From an uncultured Bacteroidota bacterium (GTDB taxonomy: Bacteria; Bacteroidota; Bacteroidia; Flavobacteriales; Flavobacteriaceae): a stretch of 64,000 bases of DNA. Below, piece after piece: positions 51,678-60,353 of the stretch. A model generated the notes under the pieces. It searched no databases and was not told the DNA's origin. It saw nothing but the letters and a program-made list of their open reading frames with translations. The stretch is from contig CABXRK010000002.1 in assembly GCA_902514625.1 (NCBI GenBank), forward strand, positions 1-64,000, read 5' to 3'. The stretch's first letter is position 1. The number at the start of each line of letters is the position of its first letter. Both the position numbers and the translations under genes were made by a program.

Positions 51678-53369
51678 TCAACTTTTTATTACTTCATTAG
51701 AAAAATGCTTATAGTTATTTAATGCTTGCTCTTCTGTAATATAGCCATTTTTAATATCTTTTTTTATTTTTTTTATTGGACGTTTATCAGGATTGCCATA
51801 CCCACCTCCTGTTGCTGTAACTAATTTCACTCTATCTCCTTTATTTAACTTTATATTGGTAACTACATTGTATTTTTCTTCACTACCATCTGTTCTAATT
51901 ACCGTGAAATAGTTGTAGCTTCCGTCATATCCTTCATTCAAACCCCATGTGGGTATAGAATATCCTAAAAATGCACCTGTTAAAAACGCCTCTTTAGAAA
52001 GCACTTTAAATACTAAATATTGCCCATTACCTCCTTGAAACTCACCATATCCTCCTCCTTCATTATGAAAGCAATACTCTTCTACCATTACCCCATATTT
52101 ACGTTCTCTGGTTTCGGCAGGAATATTGTAAGACTCTCCATGAGAATAAGAGAATTGTCCTCGGTTACCATCATTAAAAGCATTGGCTCCCCATCCGCCC
52201 GACAAAGGTTCTGCCTGTACGTAAAATTCATTGGTTACGGGGTGTAATCCAGAAATATAGGTAACACATACCGACCTGAAATGACCTGCAGGTAATTTCT
52301 CTGGAACTATAGGTCCCAATGTTTTTAGTAGTAAATCAATAGCTGCTAAAAATACTTCGTAATACACCGAGATAGGCGCTGGTGAGTTAGCACTTACAAC
52401 GGTGTTTTCAGGACAGATTAGTTTTACATGTTTGAAAGAACCATTATTGGCTGGTAATGTAGGCGTGGTAATAGATTTAAAAGCGGCTCTTACGGCGGTT
52501 TCCAATCCTGTTCTGGATAAATTTAACGGGCCTTTTAATTGCTTGTGTGTACCTGTAAAATCACACACCATTTCATTATCTTTGATAATAATTTTCAACT
52601 TTATAGGAAAAGGGCCGTTGCCAAAACCATCATTTTCAATATATCCAGTATTTTCATACGTTCCATTAGGAATTTTTTGTAATTCTTTTAAACTAATACG
52701 CTCTCCATATTCCATGAATTCTTTCGCTGCTTGTTTATAAGCTTTTAAACCATATTTGTCTATGAGCTTAATTATCCGCTCTGCTCCAACATCGTTGGCC
52801 GCTATACCTGAAAACAAATCACCCGAAGTGCTCTTGGGCAATCTAACATTCGCTTCCAGCATTTTCAAAACGGCATCATTTATTTTTCCTTCTTCCCTTA
52901 CTTTAATGAATGGAAAATGGATTCCTTCTTGATAGATTTCAGTAGACACCGTAGAAACAGAACCTGGATTTGTTCCTCCAATATCAGTCCAATGAGCTTT
53001 ATTGACTGTAAAAGCGACTCTTTCCTTTTTATAAAAAATAGGTGTTATAATAGCGATATCGGAGAGATGCGTTCCTCCTCCAAGATATGGTGTATTGGCA
53101 ATAATGACATCACCTTCTTTTAAGGGATTATTGTCACCAAAACGCTTCAGAGTTTCTTCAACAACCAGACTCATTGCTGCCAAAAATGTGATTACGCCAT
53201 TACCTTGTGCCAATAACCTTCCTTCTCCATCTGTTATTCCTACGGCATAATCCAAAGCCTCATAAATAATAGGACTCATACTGGTTCGTTGTATGGTTTC
53301 AAACATAGCTTCACCTATTGAGATAAGGGAATCTTGTATAATATCTGATGTAAATTTATTTAAGCTCAT
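51678..53369 (-). CDS. Hydantoinase B / oxoprolinase family protein
   Basis: DYAVGITDGEGRLLAQGNGVITFLAAM; IANTPYLGGGTHLSDIAIITPIF; HNEGGGYGEFQGGNGQ; TATGGGYGNP. Confidence 0.94.
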   Translation of the reverse strand: MSLNKFTSDIIQDSLISIGEAMFETIQRTSMSPIIYEALDYAVGITDGEGRLLAQGNGVITFLAAMSLVVEETLKRFGDNNPLKEGDVIIANTPYLGGGTHLSDIAIITPIFYKKERVAFTVNKAHWTDIGGTNPGSVSTVSTEIYQEGIHFPFIKVREEGKINDAVLKMLEANVRLPKSTSGDLFSGIAANDVGAERIIKLIDKYGLKAYKQAAKEFMEYGERISLKELQKIPNGTYENTGYIENDGFGNGPFPIKLKIIIKDNEMVCDFTGTHKQLKGPLNLSRTGLETAVRAAFKSITTPTLPANNGSFKHVKLICPENTVVSANSPAPISVYYEVFLAAIDLLLKTLGPIVPEKLPAGHFRSVCVTYISGLHPVTNEFYVQAEPLSGGWGANAFNDGNRGQFSYSHGESYNIPAETRERKYGVMVEEYCFHNEGGGYGEFQGGNGQYLVFKVLSKEAFLTGAFLGYSIPTWGLNEGYDGSYNYFTVIRTDGSEEKYNVVTNIKLNKGDRVKLVTATGGGYGNPDKRPIKKIKKDIKNGYITEEQALNNYKHFSNEVIKS

Positions 53370-55432
53370 TTCTGCTCTATTTTTGTGATTATAATATTAG
53401 CATAATCGTCAATTGTAAACTGATGGCTTGGAGGTACTACTGTTGATGTGGACTGTTCAACTATGATCGCCGGACCTTGCTCTACCATTCCTGGTTCTAA
53501 CTTATCTCTATCATAAAACTTACTATTATGAATGCCAGACTCATCAAAATCTACATCTTCATAAGTAATTAAAGCATCATCGATTGAACTTCTTTTTGAC
53601 TCTACTTTCACTATAATTGGTTTGTTTACAATAACCTCTGCCACCAAATGGTAATTAACAATTTCTATTTTAGTATCTGATAAGCTAAATGCATATCTCT
53701 TTTGATGCAATTGATGAAAATCTCTTTCTATTACATCAATTTGAAGATTATTTAAATCTGTTAATTTAAGTTTTACAGAATGCTCCTGTCCATCATACCT
53801 TAAGTCAAGATGGTACTCAAATATAATGTTGTCTTTTTGGTATAAATCTCTTTCATAGGCCTCAATAGCTTCGTCTTTCATTTCTTTAAAAACACCGTTC
53901 AACCTTGAAAAGTTATCAGCAATTAAATCCATTACATCAGTACGAATATAATCCCTCCTTAAATCAGACATTAACATTCCAAAAGCAGAAAATACACCAG
54001 CATTTAAAGGTACTATAACTTCAGGAATCTGAAGATCATTAGCTAAATAGGCTCCATGCATTGGACCTCCTCCTCCAATAACAATTAATGAAAAATCTCT
54101 AGGATCATATCCTTTATTGACCGATACACTTTTTAATGCATTAACCATGTTTGAATTTGCAACTCGAATAACTCCACGAGCCATTTCTGCTAGGGACATA
54201 TTTAGTTCATTACAAAGTGATTTTGCAGCTCTTTCTATATTGTTAAAATCAGGTGTTAATTCACCTCCTAAAAAATAATTTCTATGTATTCTATTACACA
54301 CAACATTCGCATCGGTAGTTGTAAAATTTTGCCCCCCTTTTCCATAAGATGAAGGTCCGGGAATAGCTCCTGCACTTTTAGGTCCAACCCTCATTTTTCC
54401 TCCATCATCTAACCATGCAATACTTCCTCCGCCGTTACCGATTTCTACTATATCGATTACGGGGGTTAAAATGGGAAAACCTGCTTTTGTCTTAGTTTTT
54501 TCTATGTTATACGTAGTAACAATCTTTGGTGTTCCATTTTCTATTAATGAACATTTTGCAGTAGTACCACCAATATCCAATACAATAAGATTCTTTTTCT
54601 CTATTGTCCTTCCTAATACTACAGCACCCAAAACTCCACTAGCAGGGCCAGATTCTATAAGCGTAATGGGGTTTGCTTTAACATCCTCAACAGTAGTAAT
54701 ACCGCCGTTAGATTGCATAATGTAAAGATTATTCTTGTAACCTAACTTTTGTAAATTATGAGTAAGGTTATTCAAATACTTGGTTGTAATAGGCTTTACA
54801 TAAGCAGACAATACGGTTGAACTAGTTCGCTCATACTCTCGCCATTCTCTAGTTACTTCATGTGATGTTATAACCTCAATGTTTGGGTATTTTTTCTTTA
54901 TTAGGGCTCCCAATTGTTTTTCGTGTATAGGGTTTTTATAAGCATGTATTAAACAAATAGCAATGGACTCTACACCTTCACTTACAAAATAATTTAAAAG
55001 CGAGTCAACATTGTCACTATTCAGTGGAGATATCACTTCTCCCAAATAATTGATGCGCTCATCAACCTCTTGCCTTAAATAACGCTCGACAAAAGGCGCC
55101 TCCTTCTTAAAATTAAAATTATACAAATCTGGTCGAGTACCCCTAGCTATTTCTAATACATCTCTAAAACCTTTAGTTGTAAATAATGCTGTTTTAGATC
55201 CCTTTCTTTCGGTAATGGCGTTAATAACAACAGTTGTACCATGTGCAAAGAACTCAATAGTACTTAAATCTAATCCTATTTTTTCGATTGCATTCAAAAT
55301 CCCCTTTTCGAATTCATTGGGCGTAGTACTAGATTTAGAAACTTTTACATTGGTAAGCTCTTTATTTTTGTTGTTATAATTAAAGTATACAAGATCAGTA
55401 AATGTTCCTCCAATATCTGTGGCAATTCTCAT
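53366..55432 (-). CDS. Hydantoinase A / oxoprolinase family protein
   Basis: MRIATDIGGTFTDLVYF; FAHGTTVVINAITERKGSKTALFTTKGFRDVLEIARG; LDIGGTTAKCSLIENG; GPMHGAYLANDLQIPEVIVPLNAGVFSAFGML; 4-nt overlap with the B gene. Confidence 0.95.
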   Translation of the reverse strand: MRIATDIGGTFTDLVYFNYNNKNKELTNVKVSKSSTTPNEFEKGILNAIEKIGLDLSTIEFFAHGTTVVINAITERKGSKTALFTTKGFRDVLEIARGTRPDLYNFNFKKEAPFVERYLRQEVDERINYLGEVISPLNSDNVDSLLNYFVSEGVESIAICLIHAYKNPIHEKQLGALIKKKYPNIEVITSHEVTREWREYERTSSTVLSAYVKPITTKYLNNLTHNLQKLGYKNNLYIMQSNGGITTVEDVKANPITLIESGPASGVLGAVVLGRTIEKKNLIVLDIGGTTAKCSLIENGTPKIVTTYNIEKTKTKAGFPILTPVIDIVEIGNGGGSIAWLDDGGKMRVGPKSAGAIPGPSSYGKGGQNFTTTDANVVCNRIHRNYFLGGELTPDFNNIERAAKSLCNELNMSLAEMARGVIRVANSNMVNALKSVSVNKGYDPRDFSLIVIGGGGPMHGAYLANDLQIPEVIVPLNAGVFSAFGMLMSDLRRDYIRTDVMDLIADNFSRLNGVFKEMKDEAIEAYERDLYQKDNIIFEYHLDLRYDGQEHSVKLKLTDLNNLQIDVIERDFHQLHQKRYAFSLSDTKIEIVNYHLVAEVIVNKPIIVKVESKRSSIDDALITYEDVDFDESGIHNSKFYDRDKLEPGMVEQGPAIIVEQSTSTVVPPSHQFTIDDYANIIITKIEQK

Positions 55433-55452
55433 ATAGCTGTTTTTAAAAATTA

Positions 55453-55953
55453 CTATTTTAAATGCACATCATAGATGTCGTGTTGAAAATTATATTCAGA
55501 ATCAGCAGGTAAAACAGAACCAAATCCAATCCCCATCACATCATTTAGATATTTATACTTTTCACTTGATGTCCTAAAACGCCAATGAGTTTGAAATTTT
55601 AATGATTCAAAAGTTTCGGTAACATAATTAAAAACACCTGATGCTTTACAATATATTTTTTCATTATCCTCAGTTAGTAAAACTATATCAATATCTAAAT
55701 CTGAAAAAGTTTTACCATCTTCCTGATGATAAAGTGGATAATCTCCTCCGATTGGAAGAACTTTTCCGTTGGTAATTCCATCAAAAACCCCTTTAGTATA
55801 GGGTGCGTAGATAGTCTTTAAATTTAAATATTCTCCAACAGAGGATTGCCACTCTCCAACAGCTGCTTTAATAGAGAAAATTTTTTTTCCTTTAATTTTT
55901 TGCCCAAAAGAAAGAAGTGGAATAAACAGTAGAAGAAGTAATAGTTTTTTCAT
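55453..55953 (-). CDS. Secreted DUF3237-like protein
   Basis: Signal MKKLLLLLLFIPLLSFGQ; GKVLPIGGDYPLYHQEDGKTFSDLDIDIVLLTEDNEKIYCKASGVFNY. Confidence 0.5.
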   Translation of the reverse strand: MKKLLLLLLFIPLLSFGQKIKGKKIFSIKAAVGEWQSSVGEYLNLKTIYAPYTKGVFDGITNGKVLPIGGDYPLYHQEDGKTFSDLDIDIVLLTEDNEKIYCKASGVFNYVTETFESLKFQTHWRFRTSSEKYKYLNDVMGIGFGSVLPADSEYNFQHDIYDVHLK

Positions 55954-56087
55954 TGTATTGAAATTTATTATTAACACTAAAGTAATAAATAATATTTTTT
56001 GTATTAGAAAATCCATATTTAAAGCTTAAATAATAAATAGCCATTTAGTTTTAATGAATTTTGTTTTTATATCTTTAGATAAAAGAT

Positions 56088-56303
56088 ATGAATCCTATTG
56101 AAAATTTTTTACGATCTAAACCAGGGGTTGCTACAATTTTATACTTTTCTACTTTAGCTTATTTAATTTATGCTATTTACTCTGATGATCCTAGAACTGA
56201 TCTTTCAAACTTTCCAAGTACTTTAGTATTCTTTGCATTTTTATACTTAACATATATTGCTATTATGATTCAAAAAGACAAAAAAGATAAAAAGGGCAAC
56301 TAA
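56088..56303 (+). CDS. Small two-TM membrane protein (71 aa)
   Basis: Open frame with ATG and two hydrophobic segments: MNPIENFLRSKPGVATILYFSTLAYLIYAIYSDDPRTDLSNFPSTLVFFAFLYLTYIAIMIQKDKKDKKGN. Confidence 0.6.
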   Translation: MNPIENFLRSKPGVATILYFSTLAYLIYAIYSDDPRTDLSNFPSTLVFFAFLYLTYIAIMIQKDKKDKKGN

Positions 56304-56458
56304 AAGCTACCCTTAATTTTTATTTTCAAAGTATTTAGCCTTCTGTTTCTGTAATTTATAATTTCTTTTTTGTGCTTTTCTTTTGATGGGAGGTATTTGT
56401 ATAATGATGTATTAAAATAAACCTTTCTGTATCTTAAAAGAAGAAGATATATCTATTA

Positions 56459-57919
56459 TTATTTTCCCTGAAATTCGTAAGCTCCAATATCTCTTTTAGA
56501 TATAATAGGATTTCCATCAAGGTCAAATGAGTAATGTCCATCGTCATATCCATTATCTATGGAAGGGCTCTTGGCTGTAAGACGATAATCTCCCTTAAAT
56601 AAATTTACCAAAAGAGGATTCGCAATAATTGCCCCTTCAGCATATTCTTTGTTTTCAGATGGATTATCGCTGAACACAATGATGGGATTATCCAAATTAA
56701 AAAAGAGATTGTTTGAATGATTAAATTCAGCCATAGGCCAACCTTGATAAACTTGATTTCCTACTCCCTTGCGAGTTTTTTCTGACACAAGGACAACCAG
56801 GTTGTTTCTGTATGTAGTTGGACTATCTGTCGCTTGGTTATCTGGGTCAAATTCACGAAATACATTAGATTCTATATCAGGATGCTCAACTGTTCTTATT
56901 ATTGTATTGTTCTCAATAAATGTATCTACCATAGGAGCAAATATTTGTGTAAAAGCACTATAATCTCTTGATTCATTGTAAGCCATAATCAGATTCTTAA
57001 GGATTCGATCTTCTTTATTACAAGTGCGAGGATCCCCTAACCTAGATGCTCTTTCTAGATTCTTTTTTTTACAAATATCAAAGCCGTAGCTTATTTCACA
57101 AAAACCCATATTTAGGCTGCTTTTATTGTGATGAATAAAAATATTATTTCGAGGATTTCTTCCATCATCAATTTCTATCGCCCCACCATCGCCACCCCAA
57201 GTTCCACCCATGCTGTGATAGTTATGTATAATGTTGTGTGATATTTCAGTGTTTCCCATTCCTATTCTTATGCCAATAGGACCCCATCCTGGTGGAAAAA
57301 TCGGTCGGTTGCAATCATGTATGTTGTTGTTGGTAATAAGACAGAACTCACTGTAAGAGTTTATTCCTATTGGGCAATCCACCACTTCATTATTGCGTAT
57401 TATCGCATGGTCTGCACCTAAGTTCGCTTTTATTCCACCCAATTTCCAAACTGTTAAGAAAAATCCATTAGACGCTGTATTCGTTCCATAAACATATAGA
57501 TTCTCTACGATCTGATAGTCTCCGTTTATTTGAACTGCATTCCCATTGAATACACTGTCATTGGTATTTGTAAACTTCGGAGCATCACCTTCTCCATAAG
57601 CCGAAACAGTAATTGGATTTTCTTTTGTTCCATTACCATTAATCTGAAGTCCATGGGAATAGCTTGTACCTCTTTTAAAATATATGTTGTCGCCAGGTTC
57701 AAAAATGATAGAATTAATTTTTTCTACAGTTTTCCAAGGGCTACCAGGCTGTTTTCCATTATTTTCATCATCACCATTCTTTGCATCCACAAAATATCCT
57801 TTTAAATCTGGGTCTGAACTCATTTGTGTCTTATCGGGACTTACCTTAAAACCGGAAACAAAAAAATAGAAAAAAGAAACTAGCGGAATAAATAGTAATA
57901 GTAGAAGTAGTTTTTTCAT
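56459..57919 (-). CDS. Secreted right-handed parallel beta-helix protein (polysaccharide lyase-like fold)
   Basis: DAKNGDDENNGKQPGSPWKTVEKINS; repeated N-rich helix turns (IIRNNEVVDCPIGINSYSEFCLITNNNIHDC); ends DLDGNPIISKRDIGAYEFQGK. Confidence 0.88.
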   Translation of the reverse strand: MKKLLLLLLFIPLVSFFYFFVSGFKVSPDKTQMSSDPDLKGYFVDAKNGDDENNGKQPGSPWKTVEKINSIIFEPGDNIYFKRGTSYSHGLQINGNGTKENPITVSAYGEGDAPKFTNTNDSVFNGNAVQINGDYQIVENLYVYGTNTASNGFFLTVWKLGGIKANLGADHAIIRNNEVVDCPIGINSYSEFCLITNNNIHDCNRPIFPPGWGPIGIRIGMGNTEISHNIIHNYHSMGGTWGGDGGAIEIDDGRNPRNNIFIHHNKSSLNMGFCEISYGFDICKKKNLERASRLGDPRTCNKEDRILKNLIMAYNESRDYSAFTQIFAPMVDTFIENNTIIRTVEHPDIESNVFREFDPDNQATDSPTTYRNNLVVLVSEKTRKGVGNQVYQGWPMAEFNHSNNLFFNLDNPIIVFSDNPSENKEYAEGAIIANPLLVNLFKGDYRLTAKSPSIDNGYDDGHYSFDLDGNPIISKRDIGAYEFQGK

Positions 57920-57936
57920 TTTGTTTGTATTTGAAA

Positions 57937-58158
57937 CTAAAGATAAGCAGATATTGTAACTTGAGTTCCTTCTTCATATGATCCACCAGAAGAAGAAACA
58001 CTTCCTCCTTCACCTGCATTGACTGTTAAAGTATAGCTAATTGTCTGTGCTTCTTGTTTTTTAACGACAGTAGGCTGAGTGGTTTCAGGAGTAGGTTTGC
58101 TGCAAGAAACGATTATAAAGGTTGAAAAAAATAAAATTCCTAAAAGAGTCCTAAACAT
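57937..58158 (-). pseudogene. Truncated lipoprotein: BspA-like gene signal peptide plus a fragment of an InlB_B-type repeat
   Basis: [29 protein letters not shown]... nearly identical to the start of 48372..49622; TVNAGEGGSVSSSGGSYEEGTQVTISAYL* ends abruptly. Confidence 0.7.
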
Positions 58159-58196
58159 ATTATAATGTAATAAAATTCTAAAGTTAATTATCAGAT

Positions 58197-59138
58197 TTAT
58201 AACTTTTTTCTAGATAATTCTAAATCGATTGATTTTATATAATTTAACTTAACAGTTTCATTATTGTAAAGCGTTTCATCAATTGACTCTGATATTTCTT
58301 GATAATCTAAACCATCTTTTAAACCAATAAGGGTTTTGTTATAAAGCTTGAGTAGTGATTTTTTTAGTTTTGTTACATCTTCCCTATTACTCAAATCTCC
58401 GTGACCTGGCATTATGATTGTTTTATCGTCACAAAGTAATTCTAATGAGCTTAATAAATCGATTAATCCTTTAATAGATCCTCCGTTGTTTAAGTCAACA
58501 TATGGATACCCATATCTAACAAATGCATCTCCTGTATGAATAATATTATGGTTTTTAAATACGACTACACTATCACCATCAGTGTGTGCACTTCCAAAAT
58601 TATATAGCTCTATTTCTTCATTACCTTCTGTTAAAGTCATTTTACTATCATAAGTAATTACTGGTAATTCATTTTTTTCATATTTTGGCTGAACAAAATC
58701 TTTTATAAATTCCAATATTCCGCCGTACAACTCAGCATCTTCCATCATTCTTTTCTTTGCATTCTGATGAGAAATAATTGGAATACCTTTTTTTCCAAAA
58801 GCTCTATTTCCATCTGAATGGTCATGGTGAAAATGAGTATTAATTATGTATTTGATAGGTTTGTCTGTAATTTCTCTTAGAGAGGACATTAAAATATCCT
58901 CAATGATTTCATATTTGTTATCCACCAAAATAACATCGTTGTCGCTAACAAAAACTCCAACATTACCACCACCACCAACAAGCATATAAAACTGCTCATT
59001 AACTTTCTTTATTTGAAAATACTTTATATTATTTTGTATTTGACTTATTTCATTATTATACTTTGTAAAATCAGGGTTTTGGGAAAATAAAGAGAATGAT
59101 ATTGGCAAAGTAAATAATAGAATTAAAAATCTTTTCAT
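58197..59138 (-). CDS. Secreted metallo-beta-lactamase-fold hydrolase
   Basis: Signal peptide; INTHFHHDHSDGNRAFG; HTGDAFVRYGYPYVDLNNGGSIKGLIDLL; MPGHGDLSNREDV. Confidence 0.93.
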   Translation of the reverse strand: MKRFLILLFTLPISFSLFSQNPDFTKYNNEISQIQNNIKYFQIKKVNEQFYMLVGGGGNVGVFVSDNDVILVDNKYEIIEDILMSSLREITDKPIKYIINTHFHHDHSDGNRAFGKKGIPIISHQNAKKRMMEDAELYGGILEFIKDFVQPKYEKNELPVITYDSKMTLTEGNEEIELYNFGSAHTDGDSVVVFKNHNIIHTGDAFVRYGYPYVDLNNGGSIKGLIDLLSSLELLCDDKTIIMPGHGDLSNREDVTKLKKSLLKLYNKTLIGLKDGLDYQEISESIDETLYNNETVKLNYIKSIDLELSRKKL

Positions 59139-59176
59139 TTTGATTGTTTTTATTGAAACTAAATCTACAAAAAAGT

Positions 59177-59203
59177 CCCTAAAAGTTAATTAGAGGAATG
59201 TGG
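59177..59203. repeat. Hairpin repeat copy 3
   Basis: CCCTAAAAGTTAATTAGAGGAATGTGG, flanked by an A-run (T-run on minus). Confidence 0.65.
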
Positions 59204-59221
59204 TTTGCTCTATTGTTACTC

Positions 59222-59824
59222 TTAATTTAATGTTTTAGCAAAATTCTCTAGATGTTTTTCTGGCATAGTATCTACTTGAAATTCTACACTAGCATTTGAC
59301 CATATCATAAATACTCTAGCAACTTTGTTATCATTTGCATTTATGCTATAGAATAATCTTTCAAAGTTATCTTCAGTGAAAACTGGTTGAACATTAATGC
59401 TTTGTGCTAAATCCTTGTTATATGCTTCCATATCTATTTTTCCATCAGTCATATACGCAAAAGGATATTTTCCTGCAGAGTTAAAATCTACTGTCCATTC
59501 TCCATCTAACCTTGGGGTGATAGCTATAGAGTATTCTCCAGCTCTTAATATTTTACCTCCAATTTTTACGCTAGTACTAAATGTAATTTTTGTAGGACTA
59601 TTTGCGCCAGCTCTCCAAATTTGGTCATACGGTACAAGTTCTCCAAAAATCTCTCTTCCTTTAACACCTGGCGATGAGTAGTTAATGGAAATTTTTGTCA
59701 TACCAACATTTTGAATAACTGCTCCCGAAGGGCTAGCCGCTGGACTAAAATAAGTCGTAGCTGTTTGAGAAAATGTGGTAATAGTTATAAATAATAGTAA
59801 AGTTGTTAATGTTATATTTTTCAT
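59222..59824 (-). CDS. Secreted DUF2911 domain protein
   Basis: KISINYSSPGVKGREIFGELVPYDQIWRAGANSPTKITFSTSVKIGGKILRAGEYSIAITPRLDGEWTVDFNS. Confidence 0.92.
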   Translation of the reverse strand: MKNITLTTLLLFITITTFSQTATTYFSPAASPSGAVIQNVGMTKISINYSSPGVKGREIFGELVPYDQIWRAGANSPTKITFSTSVKIGGKILRAGEYSIAITPRLDGEWTVDFNSAGKYPFAYMTDGKIDMEAYNKDLAQSINVQPVFTEDNFERLFYSINANDNKVARVFMIWSNASVEFQVDTMPEKHLENFAKTLN

Positions 59825-59849
59825 TTTGTTTGTATTTAAAACTAAAGAT

Positions 59850-59879
59850 AAAAAAAACCCTTTAAACTTAATTAAAGGG
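59850..59879 (-). terminator. Hairpin repeat copy 4, perfect intrinsic terminator on minus strand
   Basis: Plus strand AAAAAAAACCCTTTAAACTTAATTAAAGGG: 8-bp perfect stem, 6-nt loop; minus strand ends in 8 T. Confidence 0.8.
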
Positions 59880-59912
59880 ATGGGGGTTTAATGAAGAATA
59901 TATGCTGATGAT

Positions 59913-60197
59913 TTAATCATTGCTAGTATTATGCTCTAATATGCTTGAAATTAAAGTTATTTCATTAGCAGGAACTCCAGCACGCTCAGCATGCTCTTTT
60001 ATGATGTCTTCAGATTCTGCATTATAGACACAAAAAACATTATTCCCAGCAATATAGCTATGATCCTGTTCAATTTTTTTCCCTTCATTTCTCATAGCAA
60101 TTAATACTGATTCAGAGCCTTGTCCAATTTCATCTAATTTTTCACTAGGTATTTGAGATGCACCTTCAATTTCTCTTTTAATTAAATACTTTTTCAT
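59913..60197 (-). CDS. DUF4242-like protein
   Basis: MKKYLIKREIEGASQIPSEKLDEIGQGSESVLIAMRNEGKKIEQDHSYIAGNNVFCVYNAESEDIIKEHAERAGVPANEITLIS. Confidence 0.85.
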   Translation of the reverse strand: MKKYLIKREIEGASQIPSEKLDEIGQGSESVLIAMRNEGKKIEQDHSYIAGNNVFCVYNAESEDIIKEHAERAGVPANEITLISSILEHNTSND

Positions 60198-60353
60198 TTT
60201 GTTTGTATTTATGATTATAATTTAAATATACTAAAAAAGGTTCGGGTCATTCCTACACTCGAACCCTTAATATTTATAAATAAAAAAATCTATTTCTAAT
60301 TAGATCTTTATAATTGAGTCTTTTAAATTACTTTTGCAATCATATAAAAAAAT

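Noticed and set aside
52020-54725. Plus-strand ORFs at 52020, 52402, 52917 and 54471
   Set aside because: Antisense to intact hydantoinase/oxoprolinase genes.
56320-56440. Minus-strand fragment IPPIKRKAQKRNYKLQKQKAKYFENKN*
   Set aside because: No clear start codon in frame; too short to separate a gene remnant from chance in AT-rich DNA.
57530-57869. Overlapping plus-strand ORFs antisense to the beta-helix gene
   Set aside because: The sense strand has a signal peptide and coherent beta-helix repeats.
60233-60275. tRNA T-arm-like sequence (GGGTTCGAGTG on minus)
   Set aside because: No acceptor, D or anticodon arms around it; only a hairpin.
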